Shown here one piece after another: positions 1 through 7,736 of a stretch of DNA of 64,000 nt. This stretch comes from Oscillospiraceae bacterium. Lineage in GTDB: Bacteria > Bacillota > Clostridia > Oscillospirales > JAAYOS01. Location of the stretch: positions 186,001 through 250,000 of the forward strand of contig JAISEG010000005.1 of the NCBI GenBank assembly GCA_031264245.1. The letters run 5' to 3'. How positions within the stretch are numbered: the stretch's first letter is position 1; the number at the start of each line of letters is the position of its first letter. The translations under genes and the position numbers were made by a program. The notes under the pieces were generated by a model that saw only the letters and a program-made list of their open reading frames with translations, was not told the DNA's origin and made no database searches.

Positions 1-97
1 TATTGTATCCCAGTTCATTTATCCTCTTCACGTAACGAATTATAATATATTGTCCGCGCAAAGTCAACCGCACAGCGCGCCGCGCCAATTATTCATT

Positions 98-137
98 AAT
101 TCCCATCCCCGACCTTCCTGCGGCGGGGATGGGAATT
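98..137. terminator. Hairpin, probable terminator of a gene left of the window
   Basis: Arms at 98-111 and 124-137 are exact 14-base complements (AATTCCCATCCCCG and its complement) around a 12-base loop. Nothing in 1-335 codes for a convincing protein. The rest of this leader holds a promoter (223-250) and a small hairpin next to the ribosome binding site (304-321). Confidence 0.55.
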
Positions 138-222
138 TCAGTCGTTTCCCCACTATATCTGTGACTAATTGCGGACTTTATCGAATTAATCCAGATAAAT
201 CCAAATTTTTTATCCCAAAATA

Positions 223-250
223 TTGCATTTTAAAATTTTTTTGATATAAT
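223..250 (+). promoter_or_regulatory. Sigma-A-type promoter of the SLH/C39 gene
   Basis: TTGCAT at 223-228 and TATAAT at 245-250 are separated by 16 bases in an AT-rich stretch, about 85 bases upstream of the start codon at 336. The -10 box is a perfect consensus. Confidence 0.6.
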
Positions 251-303
251 AGGTTGAACATATATCCCCTGAATAATATCCGGGGATGTGTCTATATTAA
301 CTG

Positions 304-321
304 CCCGCTGAAATCAGCGGG
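304..321 (+). promoter_or_regulatory. Small leader hairpin next to the Shine-Dalgarno sequence
   Basis: CCCGCTG (304-310) pairs with CAGCGGG (315-321) around an AAAT loop. The ribosome binding site (GGAAGGAG, about 321-328) follows directly, so the hairpin could protect the 5' end of the message or tune initiation. The functional role is inferred. Confidence 0.35.
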
Positions 322-335
322 GAAGGAGAAAAAGA

Positions 336-2960
336 ATGTACAAAAGAAACACCAAAATTTTTGCATGGCTGCTTGTCCTGGCAATTATCTCCGGCTGCTT
401 TGGTACAGCGCTTGCAACCGCCCTGCCCGGCAGCGACGTCGAGGGTCTGGCTTGCGAGGAAGCTGTAGGAGCGCTTGTTGATTATTCCGTTGTGAGCAAG
501 TATCCCGATGGCTCCTTCAGACCGGAAAACCCCATCACCCGGGCTGAGACCGCAAAAATGTTGGCTGTCGCCGGGGGCTTCAGGTTCGGCTCCGGTCTGG
601 GCGCAGGCTCCTTTGCGGATACCAAGGGTCACTGGGCTGAAGGCTTTATCGCCCTTTGTCAGGGCGAGGACATCCTGAACGGTTACTCAGACGGAACCTT
701 CCGTCCGCAGGGACTTGTTACTTACAATGAAATCTGCGCGATGCTTATCCGCGCCCTTGGGTACACGGACAGTGTGCTTGAAGGCACATATCCCGACAGC
801 TATGTAAGCAAGGCGGCGGAGCTGGGCATTATCGGAGATGTCTCTGACATGTCCGCAAACGCCAGCAGAGCGGACGTCGCCGTAATGCTCTGGGCGGCTA
901 TCCAGCTTCCCCTTGTAACGGTGGAAGCCGGAGAGTTCATCAATGTGGGAGAGAACGAAACCCTTGCCTCTCACCTTGAAACACAGAGGATATATAATGA
1001 CAGCGCTATACTCCGCGGCTTCACGCTTGCGGGCTATTACGAGAACAATACGATAAATCAGGTAACGCTGACCGATTCCCCCGCGGCGTATATCTGGAAC
1101 GCCGACATGAGCGCTTTCTACAAAACCGAAGCCACCGCTGAAAATATTATCTACAACTACGTCGCCGTGTGCGACACCAACGCCGATAAAACAGGCGACA
1201 CCCTGTTTATTGTAAAGCGTGCCGACAGTGCGAAGTATTGGAACGAAAACGCCATCTACACCGACCCGCGCGCCGCGTCCGATTCCGCGTACGCCGGAAC
1301 CTTCTCAAATCCCTACAACATTCCGTACGGCGCGCGGCTCATTGAGACCGCCGACAAGGACGGCTTCCTGTCCTGGAGCGGCGCCGGCGTGGATTACAGA
1401 AACATTGTCGCGCCCGGCGACCTCGACGCGAGCACATACTACCCCATATACGACTGGTATAACACCCAGAGCGCCGGAACGCTCACCTTCCTTTCCGGCT
1501 TCAAAACACTCCAGCAGTCCAACGGCTGGGCGTGCGGCGTCACCTCCGCCACAATGGTCATGGATTGGTACGGACTCCGCGGCGATTTGAACGAGCTTGA
1601 TCTCGCCGCGCTGCGCGACAAGAAGGACGCCGACGGGCAATACGTCTGGGGCGGCGGCACCGACACCCAAATGCTTATCAACGCCTTCACGGGCCTCAAC
1701 AAAATGGAGGATAAGAAGGTTTGGAATTGGACCTCCACCTACGACTTTGTCGACAAGGATGGAAACCTCAGCGAGGATTACCTCTCCACCGCCTGGATAC
1801 AAAGCACACTTGCGGAGGGCAAGCCCATACTTATCGGCTGGAACAGCTTCGGGGGACATTGGCAGGTTATCATCGGATATGACAGCATGGGAACCGAAAC
1901 GGTGTCCGACGACGTGCTTATCCTCGCCGATCCCTACGATACCACCGACCACAGAAATGACGGCTACAACATTCAGTCTTATGAGCGCTTCTACTGGGAT
2001 TGGACACAGACCTTCGACCGCGACTTCTCTGCTAAGGCCGGCTATGGAATGCCTGTGATATTTGTTCCGTATCCCGCCGACTATGACGCTTCCTCCTACA
2101 AGCCGGACAGCGGAAAGGGTCTCGCGGTCACAAAGGGCTCTGTCTGGAACACCGAGGGCAGCTTCACTGACGATATGCTTATCGACTACGGAAAAACCGC
2201 GGCGGACCTCACAGCGGCGGAGAGGTACAAATACTCCAACCAGGGCAAGGGTGAAAACGGACTTGCGGGTCCCGCGAGCAGCGACTACTACCGTAAGAGC
2301 GATGTGAAGAAGAGCCCCTACTACCCAAGCTATGATTTCTTCGTAAAAGACGAGAGCCTCAGCTCCACGCTTTCGCTGCTGGACAGCTTCAAAACATCGC
2401 AGCAGGCTTCGGAGTGGACCTGCGGACCGTCCTCCCTCAGAATGGTTTTAAACTGGTTTGGCATACTTGGAAACGAAACCGAGTTTTCTCTCGCCGCGAT
2501 GCGTAAAAACGATGTTGAGGGCGCAACCACGCTTGACGGAATGGTGCAAATGCTCGAAGCGCTGAACAAGAAAAACGCGGGTCTCGGCTGGGTCACAACA
2601 GACGACCTTGACGAGGATGATTGCATCGGCGGCTATGGCTTATACGACGGAGCCGCGGACGGCGGACTTATCCCCTACTGCATCGAAAACAACATACCGG
2701 TTATCATCGGATGGAATGAGTGGGGCGGACACTGGCAGGTAATTATCGGCTATGACGACATGGGTACACCGGAGACACAGGACGACGTGCTTATACTTGC
2801 CGATCCCTACGATACCACCGACCACAATCAGGACGGCTACGTCGTCGAATCCTTTGAACGCCTTGTGTACGGCTGGGGCGCCAACTTCGACGAGAGAGGC
2901 GGAGAGGTATTCGTTATCTGCGCTCCCTTGGCCGAGCTTGCGGCAGCCGGTCTTAAATAA
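336..2960 (+). CDS. S-layer-homology protein with two C39-like cysteine peptidase domains
   Basis: An exported protein of 874 residues. A signal peptide (residues 1-28) is followed by three SLH repeats (about 35-190; motifs YPDGSFRPENPITRAE and YSDGTFRPQG), which anchor proteins to cell-wall polymers. After a linker of unknown fold come two tandem papain-like C39-type domains. Each has a candidate catalytic Cys (WACG, residue 400; WTCG, residue 696), a His in GGHWQVIIGYD (508 and 799) and an Asp in LADPYDTTDH. The two domains are recognisably duplicated. C39 enzymes cleave peptides, but this stand-alone surface form has no known substrate. It could process surface proteins or bacteriocin-like peptides. 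It has its own promoter and terminator, so it is monocistronic. Confidence 0.85.
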   Translation: MYKRNTKIFAWLLVLAIISGCFGTALATALPGSDVEGLACEEAVGALVDYSVVSKYPDGSFRPENPITRAETAKMLAVAGGFRFGSGLGAGSFADTKGHWAEGFIALCQGEDILNGYSDGTFRPQGLVTYNEICAMLIRALGYTDSVLEGTYPDSYVSKAAELGIIGDVSDMSANASRADVAVMLWAAIQLPLVTVEAGEFINVGENETLASHLETQRIYNDSAILRGFTLAGYYENNTINQVTLTDSPAAYIWNADMSAFYKTEATAENIIYNYVAVCDTNADKTGDTLFIVKRADSAKYWNENAIYTDPRAASDSAYAGTFSNPYNIPYGARLIETADKDGFLSWSGAGVDYRNIVAPGDLDASTYYPIYDWYNTQSAGTLTFLSGFKTLQQSNGWACGVTSATMVMDWYGLRGDLNELDLAALRDKKDADGQYVWGGGTDTQMLINAFTGLNKMEDKKVWNWTSTYDFVDKDGNLSEDYLSTAWIQSTLAEGKPILIGWNSFGGHWQVIIGYDSMGTETVSDDVLILADPYDTTDHRNDGYNIQSYERFYWDWTQTFDRDFSAKAGYGMPVIFVPYPADYDASSYKPDSGKGLAVTKGSVWNTEGSFTDDMLIDYGKTAADLTAAERYKYSNQGKGENGLAGPASSDYYRKSDVKKSPYYPSYDFFVKDESLSSTLSLLDSFKTSQQASEWTCGPSSLRMVLNWFGILGNETEFSLAAMRKNDVEGATTLDGMVQMLEALNKKNAGLGWVTTDDLDEDDCIGGYGLYDGAADGGLIPYCIENNIPVIIGWNEWGGHWQVIIGYDDMGTPETQDDVLILADPYDTTDHNQDGYVVESFERLVYGWGANFDERGGEVFVICAPLAELAAAGLK

Positions 2961-2986
2961 CTGATACCGATTTCGTTGTAACAAAC

Positions 2987-3028
2987 CCGGTCCCCTTCTT
3001 TCGGCGGATGCCGAAAGAAGGGGACCGG
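2987..3028. terminator. Strong terminator hairpin after the SLH/C39 gene
   Basis: Arms 2987-3005 and 3010-3028 are perfectly complementary over 19 bases with a four-base loop (GGAT). It lies 26 bases after the stop codon. The stretch 2961-3286 otherwise holds a promoter and a hairpin repeat element. Confidence 0.85.
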
Positions 3029-3055
3029 CTATTTTGTATAAATTTGTTTTTTAAG

Positions 3056-3084
3056 TTGAAAGGCAGACGCAAACGGGTTATAAT
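3056..3084 (+). promoter_or_regulatory. Promoter of the cytidylate-kinase-like gene
   Basis: TTGAAA (3056-3061), a 17-base spacer and TATAAT (3079-3084). The transcript would run through the repeat element at 3144-3266 before reaching the start codon at 3287, so the element forms most of the 5' leader. Confidence 0.6.
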
Positions 3085-3143
3085 GTAAACAGAGGATATT
3101 ATAAGCAACTACGTTAACCTACTGCATATGTTTTCCGCGGCAT

Positions 3144-3266
3144 TAATACTAATCCCAAATAAGAAGCATACTAAAAATCCGCGCGAAAACCGCATATATC
3201 AAAGCTTTTCGCTTAATTTTATAGAATGCTTCTAAACGGCGTACGCGCCTTTAGTGATTAGTATAA
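3144..3266. repeat. 123-bp inverted-repeat element, TAATACTAATC termini (copy 1)
   Basis: Ends in TAATACTAATC (3144-3154) and GATTAGTATAA (3256-3266), an inverted pair. The whole 123 bases match the element at 38609-38731 read on the other strand, with the same length and the same central block (complement of GATATATGCG at 3191-3200). It has no coding capacity, so it is a MITE or structural repeat. It sits 20 bases before the next start codon. Confidence 0.85.
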
Positions 3267-3286
3267 TTTGAAAAGGGGGCGCTTCC

Positions 3287-3910
3287 ATGAGCAAATATTT
3301 AATTACTGTCAACCGCAAACGCGGCAGCGGAGGAAGTGACATCGCAAAGCTGCTTGCGGACAGACTGGGTATCAAGTACTATGACAAGGAGCTTATCTCC
3401 CTGGCGGCGAAGGAAAGCGGCTACGCCGAAAGCTTGTTTGAAAGCGCGGACGAAAAGCCGTCCAACAGCCTGCTGTACTCGATAGCTATGGGAACCTATT
3501 CGCCGCAGACCTGGTTTTTAAACACCGAGGAGCCGTTTACAAACGACCGGCTTTTTAGTATTCAGGCTGAAGTCATCCGCAAAATAGCCGCCGAGCCCTG
3601 CATAATCGTCGGGCGCTGCGCCGACTTCATACTTCGTGACGATCCCGACGTCACCTCGGTTTATACTTACGCGTCCTTTGAATACCGCAAGCGCAGTGTG
3701 CTCGGCGCAAACAAAGCCCTGTCGGAAAAAGAGGCTGAAAGCTACCTTAAAAAAATGGATAAAAGCCGCTCTAACTACTACAACTACTACACAAATAGGG
3801 TGTGGGACAATCCCTGCAACTACCATGCCGCCATAAACACGGAATTTTATTCGCGCGAGGACGCGGCGACACTCATTGAAACCGCCGTAAGGCTGAAGAA
3901 AAAGGCGTAG
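3287..3910 (+). CDS. Cytidylate-kinase-like P-loop protein
   Basis: 207 residues. The N-terminal segment NRKRGSGGSDIAKLLAD fits the relaxed P-loop of the cytidylate-kinase-like family common in Clostridia, followed by a typical YYDKELISLAAKESG stretch. Family members resemble nucleoside monophosphate kinases (phosphoryl transfer from ATP to CMP), but the substrate of this branch is not established. A good GGGGGC ribosome binding site precedes ATG 3287. It has its own promoter upstream of the repeat element, and the epimerase gene starts 36 bases after its stop, so the two may be cotranscribed. Confidence 0.7.
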   Translation: MSKYLITVNRKRGSGGSDIAKLLADRLGIKYYDKELISLAAKESGYAESLFESADEKPSNSLLYSIAMGTYSPQTWFLNTEEPFTNDRLFSIQAEVIRKIAAEPCIIVGRCADFILRDDPDVTSVYTYASFEYRKRSVLGANKALSEKEAESYLKKMDKSRSNYYNYYTNRVWDNPCNYHAAINTEFYSREDAATLIETAVRLKKKA

Positions 3911-3945
3911 ACCGCGCAAATTCTTTTCCATAGCGGCATGAGGGG

Positions 3946-4950
3946 ATGATTTCTATAAAAGTATTGTTCATTGGAGGCACCGGGCTGATAAGCTCCGCCG
4001 TAAGCGAGCTTGCGTTGAAAACCGGGATAGAACTCTATGTGCTGAACCGCGGCACAAGCCGGAGCCTCGAGTCTCGCGGCGCCCATTCGATAATATGCGA
4101 TATTTCCGACGAGTACGCGGCGGAGAAAGCTCTCGGCGACGCCGAGTTCGACGTTGTTGTAAACTGGATAGTGTATACCCCGCAGGAGATTGAACGGGAT
4201 TTCAGGCTGTTTTTCGGCAGGACGAAGCAGTACATATTTATCTCCTCCGCCTCTGTCTACTCGAAGCCCGTAACAAACTATCCCATCACCGAATCCTCCC
4301 CCATCGGAAACCCGTACTGGGATTATGCGCAGCGCAAGGCCGAGTGCGAGCATCTGCTGATGAACCTTTACGAGCTCAGGGGGTTTCCCGTCACTATCGT
4401 CCGCCCCTCCCACACCTACGGAGCGGGCAAGCTTATCGCGCCCCTGACCGGGTTCAAAAATAGCTGGACCTACCTTGAGCGCATCCTGTCCGGAAAGCCT
4501 GTTGTAGTGCACGGCGACGGCCGCTCACTGTGGACCGTCACCCACAACACCGATTTCGCGAAGGGCTTTGCCGGTCTGCTCGGAAACTTTTCCGCTATTG
4601 GTCACGCCTTTCATCTGACCTCGGACGAGGCGCTTTCCTGGGACGTCATAGTTGAGACAGTGTATAAAATTCTTGGGGTTGAGCCGAATATCGTTCATAT
4701 AGCTTCTGATTTTATTTCGTCCAGGTGTCCGGAGTATTACGGACCGCTGCACGGGGATAAGGCTGAGAGCATGGTGTTCGACAACAGTAAAATCAAGCGC
4801 TTTGTCCCGTCCTTTGTGTGTGAGACCCCATACCACCTGGGGATACGCCAGGTTATCGACAGGCTTATGAGCGATGCCGAGGGGCAAACTGTCGACGGGG
4901 AATACAACGAAAAAATTGACAGGCTTATAGAAAAGTACCGGGGCGTGTAA
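3946..4950 (+). CDS. NAD-dependent epimerase/dehydratase (extended SDR family)
   Basis: 334 residues. The N-terminal Rossmann motif FIGGTGLISS (residues 6-15) binds NAD(P). The catalytic YxxxK is visible as YAQRK, preceded by a serine-rich FISSASVYS strand as in sugar-nucleotide epimerases. The C-terminal half binds the substrate, which cannot be read from sequence. Extended SDRs of this shape act on nucleotide sugars or related carbonyl compounds in the cytoplasm. GAGGGG lies directly against ATG 3946, so the spacing is unusually tight and the exact start is less certain than the family call. Confidence 0.75.
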   Translation: MISIKVLFIGGTGLISSAVSELALKTGIELYVLNRGTSRSLESRGAHSIICDISDEYAAEKALGDAEFDVVVNWIVYTPQEIERDFRLFFGRTKQYIFISSASVYSKPVTNYPITESSPIGNPYWDYAQRKAECEHLLMNLYELRGFPVTIVRPSHTYGAGKLIAPLTGFKNSWTYLERILSGKPVVVHGDGRSLWTVTHNTDFAKGFAGLLGNFSAIGHAFHLTSDEALSWDVIVETVYKILGVEPNIVHIASDFISSRCPEYYGPLHGDKAESMVFDNSKIKRFVPSFVCETPYHLGIRQVIDRLMSDAEGQTVDGEYNEKIDRLIEKYRGV

Positions 4951-4979
4951 AATATAATAAAAGTAAAGGAATTAGATAG

Positions 4980-5897
4980 ATGTTTTCTGTTTTCAGGTCG
5001 GCCGGAGGTGCTATGTCCTGCATTGACGGCTTTGAAAAGGGCGCGTGGGTCGATATGATAGACCCGGACGAGTCGGAGCTGCGCGAGGTTTCAGCAAAGC
5101 TCGACATAGATATAAAGCTGCTAAAGGCCGCGCTTGATGAGGAGGAAACCTCACACATAGAGACCGAGGACGGAAAAACCTTGATTATAATCGACATTCC
5201 CTATGTCGAGAAGGAAACCACCAGATATTCGACGATTCCGCTGGGAATTGTGGTAACGGAAAGCAATATAGTCACCGTCTGCCTCAAAAATTGCCCGGTA
5301 TTGAAGGAATTTTCAGACGGCATAGTCCGAAACGTCGCCACCAACATGAAGACAAGATTTATCTTTACCCTGCTGCTGCGGGTGGCAGGAGCCTACCTCC
5401 AGCACCTGAGGCAAATCGACAAGGCCTCCGGCATAATAGAAAAGCAGCTCTACAAGTCCCAGCGAAATGAGGAGCTCATCCAGCTTCTCGACCTTGAAAA
5501 GAGCCTTGTCTTTTTCAGCACATCCCTGAAATCCAACAAGGCGACGCTCGAAAAGCTGCTCCGGGGCAAGCATATACAGATATATGAGGACGACAAGGAC
5601 CTGCTGGAGGACGTTCTTATTGAAGTCCACCAGGCCATTGAAATGGCGGACATATATTCAAGCATACTGTCAGGTACTATGGACGCGTTCGCCTCTGTGA
5701 TATCCAACAACCTGAACGTCACAATGAAAATGCTCACAAGCCTCACAATAATTATCACCATACCAAACATCATATTCGGATTTTACGGAATGAATGTGGC
5801 GGGGCTGCCTTTCTCAAATTCATGGTTCCCCCTTCTGATATCTGCCGCGGTCATGGGGGTGGCAAGCCTTGTACTGCACAAGCGCAAGCTTTTCTAA
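4980..5897 (+). CDS. corA: CorA-family divalent cation transporter
   Basis: 305 residues. The family signature YGMNV is near the C-terminus, at the end of the first of two transmembrane helices (about 245-268 and 281-300), and the protein ends in a basic HKRKLF tail. The long N-terminal cytoplasmic domain with an acidic, helical stalk fits CorA, a pentameric channel mainly for Mg2+ and sometimes Co2+ or Ni2+. AAAGGAA lies about nine bases before ATG 4980. A 20-bp hairpin terminator follows the stop directly. Confidence 0.88.
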   Translation: MFSVFRSAGGAMSCIDGFEKGAWVDMIDPDESELREVSAKLDIDIKLLKAALDEEETSHIETEDGKTLIIIDIPYVEKETTRYSTIPLGIVVTESNIVTVCLKNCPVLKEFSDGIVRNVATNMKTRFIFTLLLRVAGAYLQHLRQIDKASGIIEKQLYKSQRNEELIQLLDLEKSLVFFSTSLKSNKATLEKLLRGKHIQIYEDDKDLLEDVLIEVHQAIEMADIYSSILSGTMDAFASVISNNLNVTMKMLTSLTIIITIPNIIFGFYGMNVAGLPFSNSWFPLLISAAVMGVASLVLHKRKLF

Positions 5898-5940
5898 TAT
5901 TAAACAGGTCGGAAAACTTCGTTTTCCGACCTGTTTAATA
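5898..5940. terminator. Bidirectional terminator between corA and the VTC gene
   Basis: A perfect 20-base stem (5898-5917 with 5921-5940) has a three-base loop. Both ends run into A/T tracts, which suits termination of the two convergent genes. Confidence 0.88.
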
Positions 5941-5944
5941 ATTA

Positions 5945-6676
5945 TTATGTTATGCTCGCGTAGTTATATTCCTTTATCCGTCTGAGATACTCGACCCCGA
6001 ACTTCGAGAATCCCGCGCTGTATATGCGAAGGTCGGAAAGCGTTTGCAGCATCCACTCGGGGATGCTGTCCTTTGACTTTATCTGCATGATGCACAAATC
6101 TTCGTCCAAAAGCTCCTCCCCCGCGTTTCCGTGCGCAAAGTCGATATCATAGCGCCGCGACGCTAAATTAAAGTCGAAGGTAAGTCTCATCCCGGGGATT
6201 TCTTTTCCTACGAAGGACTCTCTGTCGAAGGAAACAAACAGCTCCGGCTTCAAATCATGCTGTTTTCTCATTAAATCTATGCCGCGCATTACCTCCCTGT
6301 CTTCCTCGGTCATATATTCCGGCAGTATTTCGCTCTCCATATATCCCGCCGCCTCATTAAGCTTCATCCTCGCCGTCCTTATGTCTACAAGTCCGTAATA
6401 CCTCTTTTTGATTTCCCATATGACCGTGTCCCGGTATGGTCCGTCGACATAGCTGCGAAGAGTAACCAGTTCATTGAATTTGGGTTTTTGAATTGAATGA
6501 CGTACCATGTCGTTGCCCATCGTATCGAAATAAATAGACGCAATCCGGTAGCAGCCCTCATCGTTTATCTTTCTGTCCGTTTCAAACCTGTCTGATACGC
6601 GGTTTAACAGCCTGTTTGCGTCCCCGGTGGAAATAATAAACTTCTTCTCGTAAATATTAAATCTTGATTTTACCAT
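5945..6676 (-). CDS. VTC-domain polyphosphate polymerase-like protein
   Basis: 243 residues from the ATG at 6676, which follows AAAGGAG at good spacing; longer upstream reading is unlikely. It starts with KSRFNIYEKKFIIS, the entry to the VTC/CYTH tunnel fold, and carries basic residues expected for the tunnel (YEIKKRYYGLVDIRTARM region). VTC domains make inorganic polyphosphate from ATP (yeast Vtc4). Bacterial stand-alone forms are common, but only some are shown to be active. It is convergent with corA; Mg2+ is a cofactor of VTC enzymes, though a functional link is only a guess. Confidence 0.78.
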   Translation of the reverse strand: MVKSRFNIYEKKFIISTGDANRLLNRVSDRFETDRKINDEGCYRIASIYFDTMGNDMVRHSIQKPKFNELVTLRSYVDGPYRDTVIWEIKKRYYGLVDIRTARMKLNEAAGYMESEILPEYMTEEDREVMRGIDLMRKQHDLKPELFVSFDRESFVGKEIPGMRLTFDFNLASRRYDIDFAHGNAGEELLDEDLCIMQIKSKDSIPEWMLQTLSDLRIYSAGFSKFGVEYLRRIKEYNYASIT

Positions 6677-7045
6677 CCAGCTCTCCTTTCTGTTTGTAAT
6701 TTCGGAATAGTATTGTTTGGAATCTTTATCCGCTAAAATTATTATACCCCTATATTGTGTCATAACTGTGTCTTTTTGGGTAATTTTATGTAAACTATAG
6801 AAATTTGCTATAATTAAATTCTCCCGGATAGCCGCCGAACCTATCGCCGCTTACCCAGTATAGCCCATACGGCATGGGAAATTTCGGCGAAAAAAGAAGC
6901 TGGTGAATAAACAATTGTGGGATATGTTGCCGGGTGAGCTTCAAAGTGAGCTTTACGGTTTATAAAACGCTGTATTTAACCGGCGGCTTGTGCTATAATA
7001 TCAGCATATTTGTGTTATTTTATATTAATATGGGAAGTGGAGTAA
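6677..7045. other. Intergenic stretch with short stems and a probable promoter
   Basis: This is the divergent region between the VTC gene and the P-loop gene. It holds small inverted repeats (for example CCCAT/ATGGG near 6868-6882) and a relatively GC-rich block (about 6820-6960), unlike other leaders here. TATAAT near 6998, preceded by TGC, looks like an extended -10 box for the gene at 7046. I do not recognise a riboswitch class. Confidence 0.4.
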
Positions 7046-7642
7046 ATGATAATCTGGATCAACGGAGCGTTTGGTTCCGGAAAAACCTCAGCGGCATTTG
7101 AGCTAAACAGAAGATTGCCCTCTTCCTTTGTCTACGATCCCGAAAACGCGGGTTATTTTTTACGGCGCAATGCTCCGGCGGAATTATCAAAAGGCGACTT
7201 CCAGGACATCCCGTTGTGGCGTGAGATAAATTATAAGCTCATAAGCCTTATATCCTCCGAATACTCCGGAACCCTGATTATTCCTATGACGCTTGTAGAC
7301 CCCGCGTATTACGATGAGCTTGTGGGCAGACTCAAGGCTGACGGCTTAGATATCCGGCATTTTATCCTGTACGCAAGTAAGAAAGAAATACTGCATCGGC
7401 TTCGGTTCAGAGCGTCGCGAATATTTGGCGGCGACACCTTTGCTGTGCTCTCCATCGACCGTTGCATAAACTCCTTTGACAATCTGATAACCGAAGATAA
7501 AATATACACCGAGCGCATGACTGTAGACGAGGTAGTTAACGAAATCGCGCAAAGGTGCGGTTTTTCTTTGCCTCCTGATAAAAAAACAAGGCTTGGACGC
7601 TTTTTATATCGTGTCGGAGTTCTTTTTCGTCATATTCGATAA
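7046..7642 (+). CDS. P-loop ATPase of the TmrB/kinase-like type
   Basis: 198 residues. The Walker A motif GAFGSGKTS (residues 7-15) lies right at the N-terminus, as in TmrB (tunicamycin resistance) and related small nucleotide kinases. The middle contains IPMTLVDPAYYDELV, and the C-terminal region has arginine-rich lid-like segments (HRLRFRASRIFGGD). Close relatives are annotated as AAA proteins or shikimate-kinase-like, with unknown substrates. A GGGAAGTGGAG site precedes ATG 7046. It stands alone upstream of the MerR gene, so drug resistance is possible but not shown. Confidence 0.65.
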   Translation: MIIWINGAFGSGKTSAAFELNRRLPSSFVYDPENAGYFLRRNAPAELSKGDFQDIPLWREINYKLISLISSEYSGTLIIPMTLVDPAYYDELVGRLKADGLDIRHFILYASKKEILHRLRFRASRIFGGDTFAVLSIDRCINSFDNLITEDKIYTERMTVDEVVNEIAQRCGFSLPPDKKTRLGRFLYRVGVLFRHIR

Positions 7643-7699
7643 TAACGCCTCAAACGCTCCCGCGGCAGAAAAATTTACAAATATTTTTTCAAAAAACTA

Positions 7700-7730
7700 T
7701 TGACATTGTCCTCAGGACAACCGCTATACT
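7700..7730 (+). promoter_or_regulatory. MerR-type promoter with 19-bp spacer and operator
   Basis: TTGACA (7700-7705) and TATACT (7725-7730) are 19 bases apart. The palindrome TTGTCCTCAGGACAA (7706-7720) fills the spacer. The over-long spacer with a dyad inside is the classic MerR architecture, in which the regulator twists DNA to align the two boxes. It lies directly upstream of the merR-like gene, which suggests autoregulation. Transcription should start near 7737, so the leader is almost absent. Confidence 0.88.
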
Positions 7731-7736
7731 ATTGTC

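Noticed and set aside
6820-6990. Structured RNA in the 6.8 kb leader
   Set aside because: GC-rich short stems are present, but I could not fold them into any known riboswitch or small-RNA class, so only an intergenic note is given.
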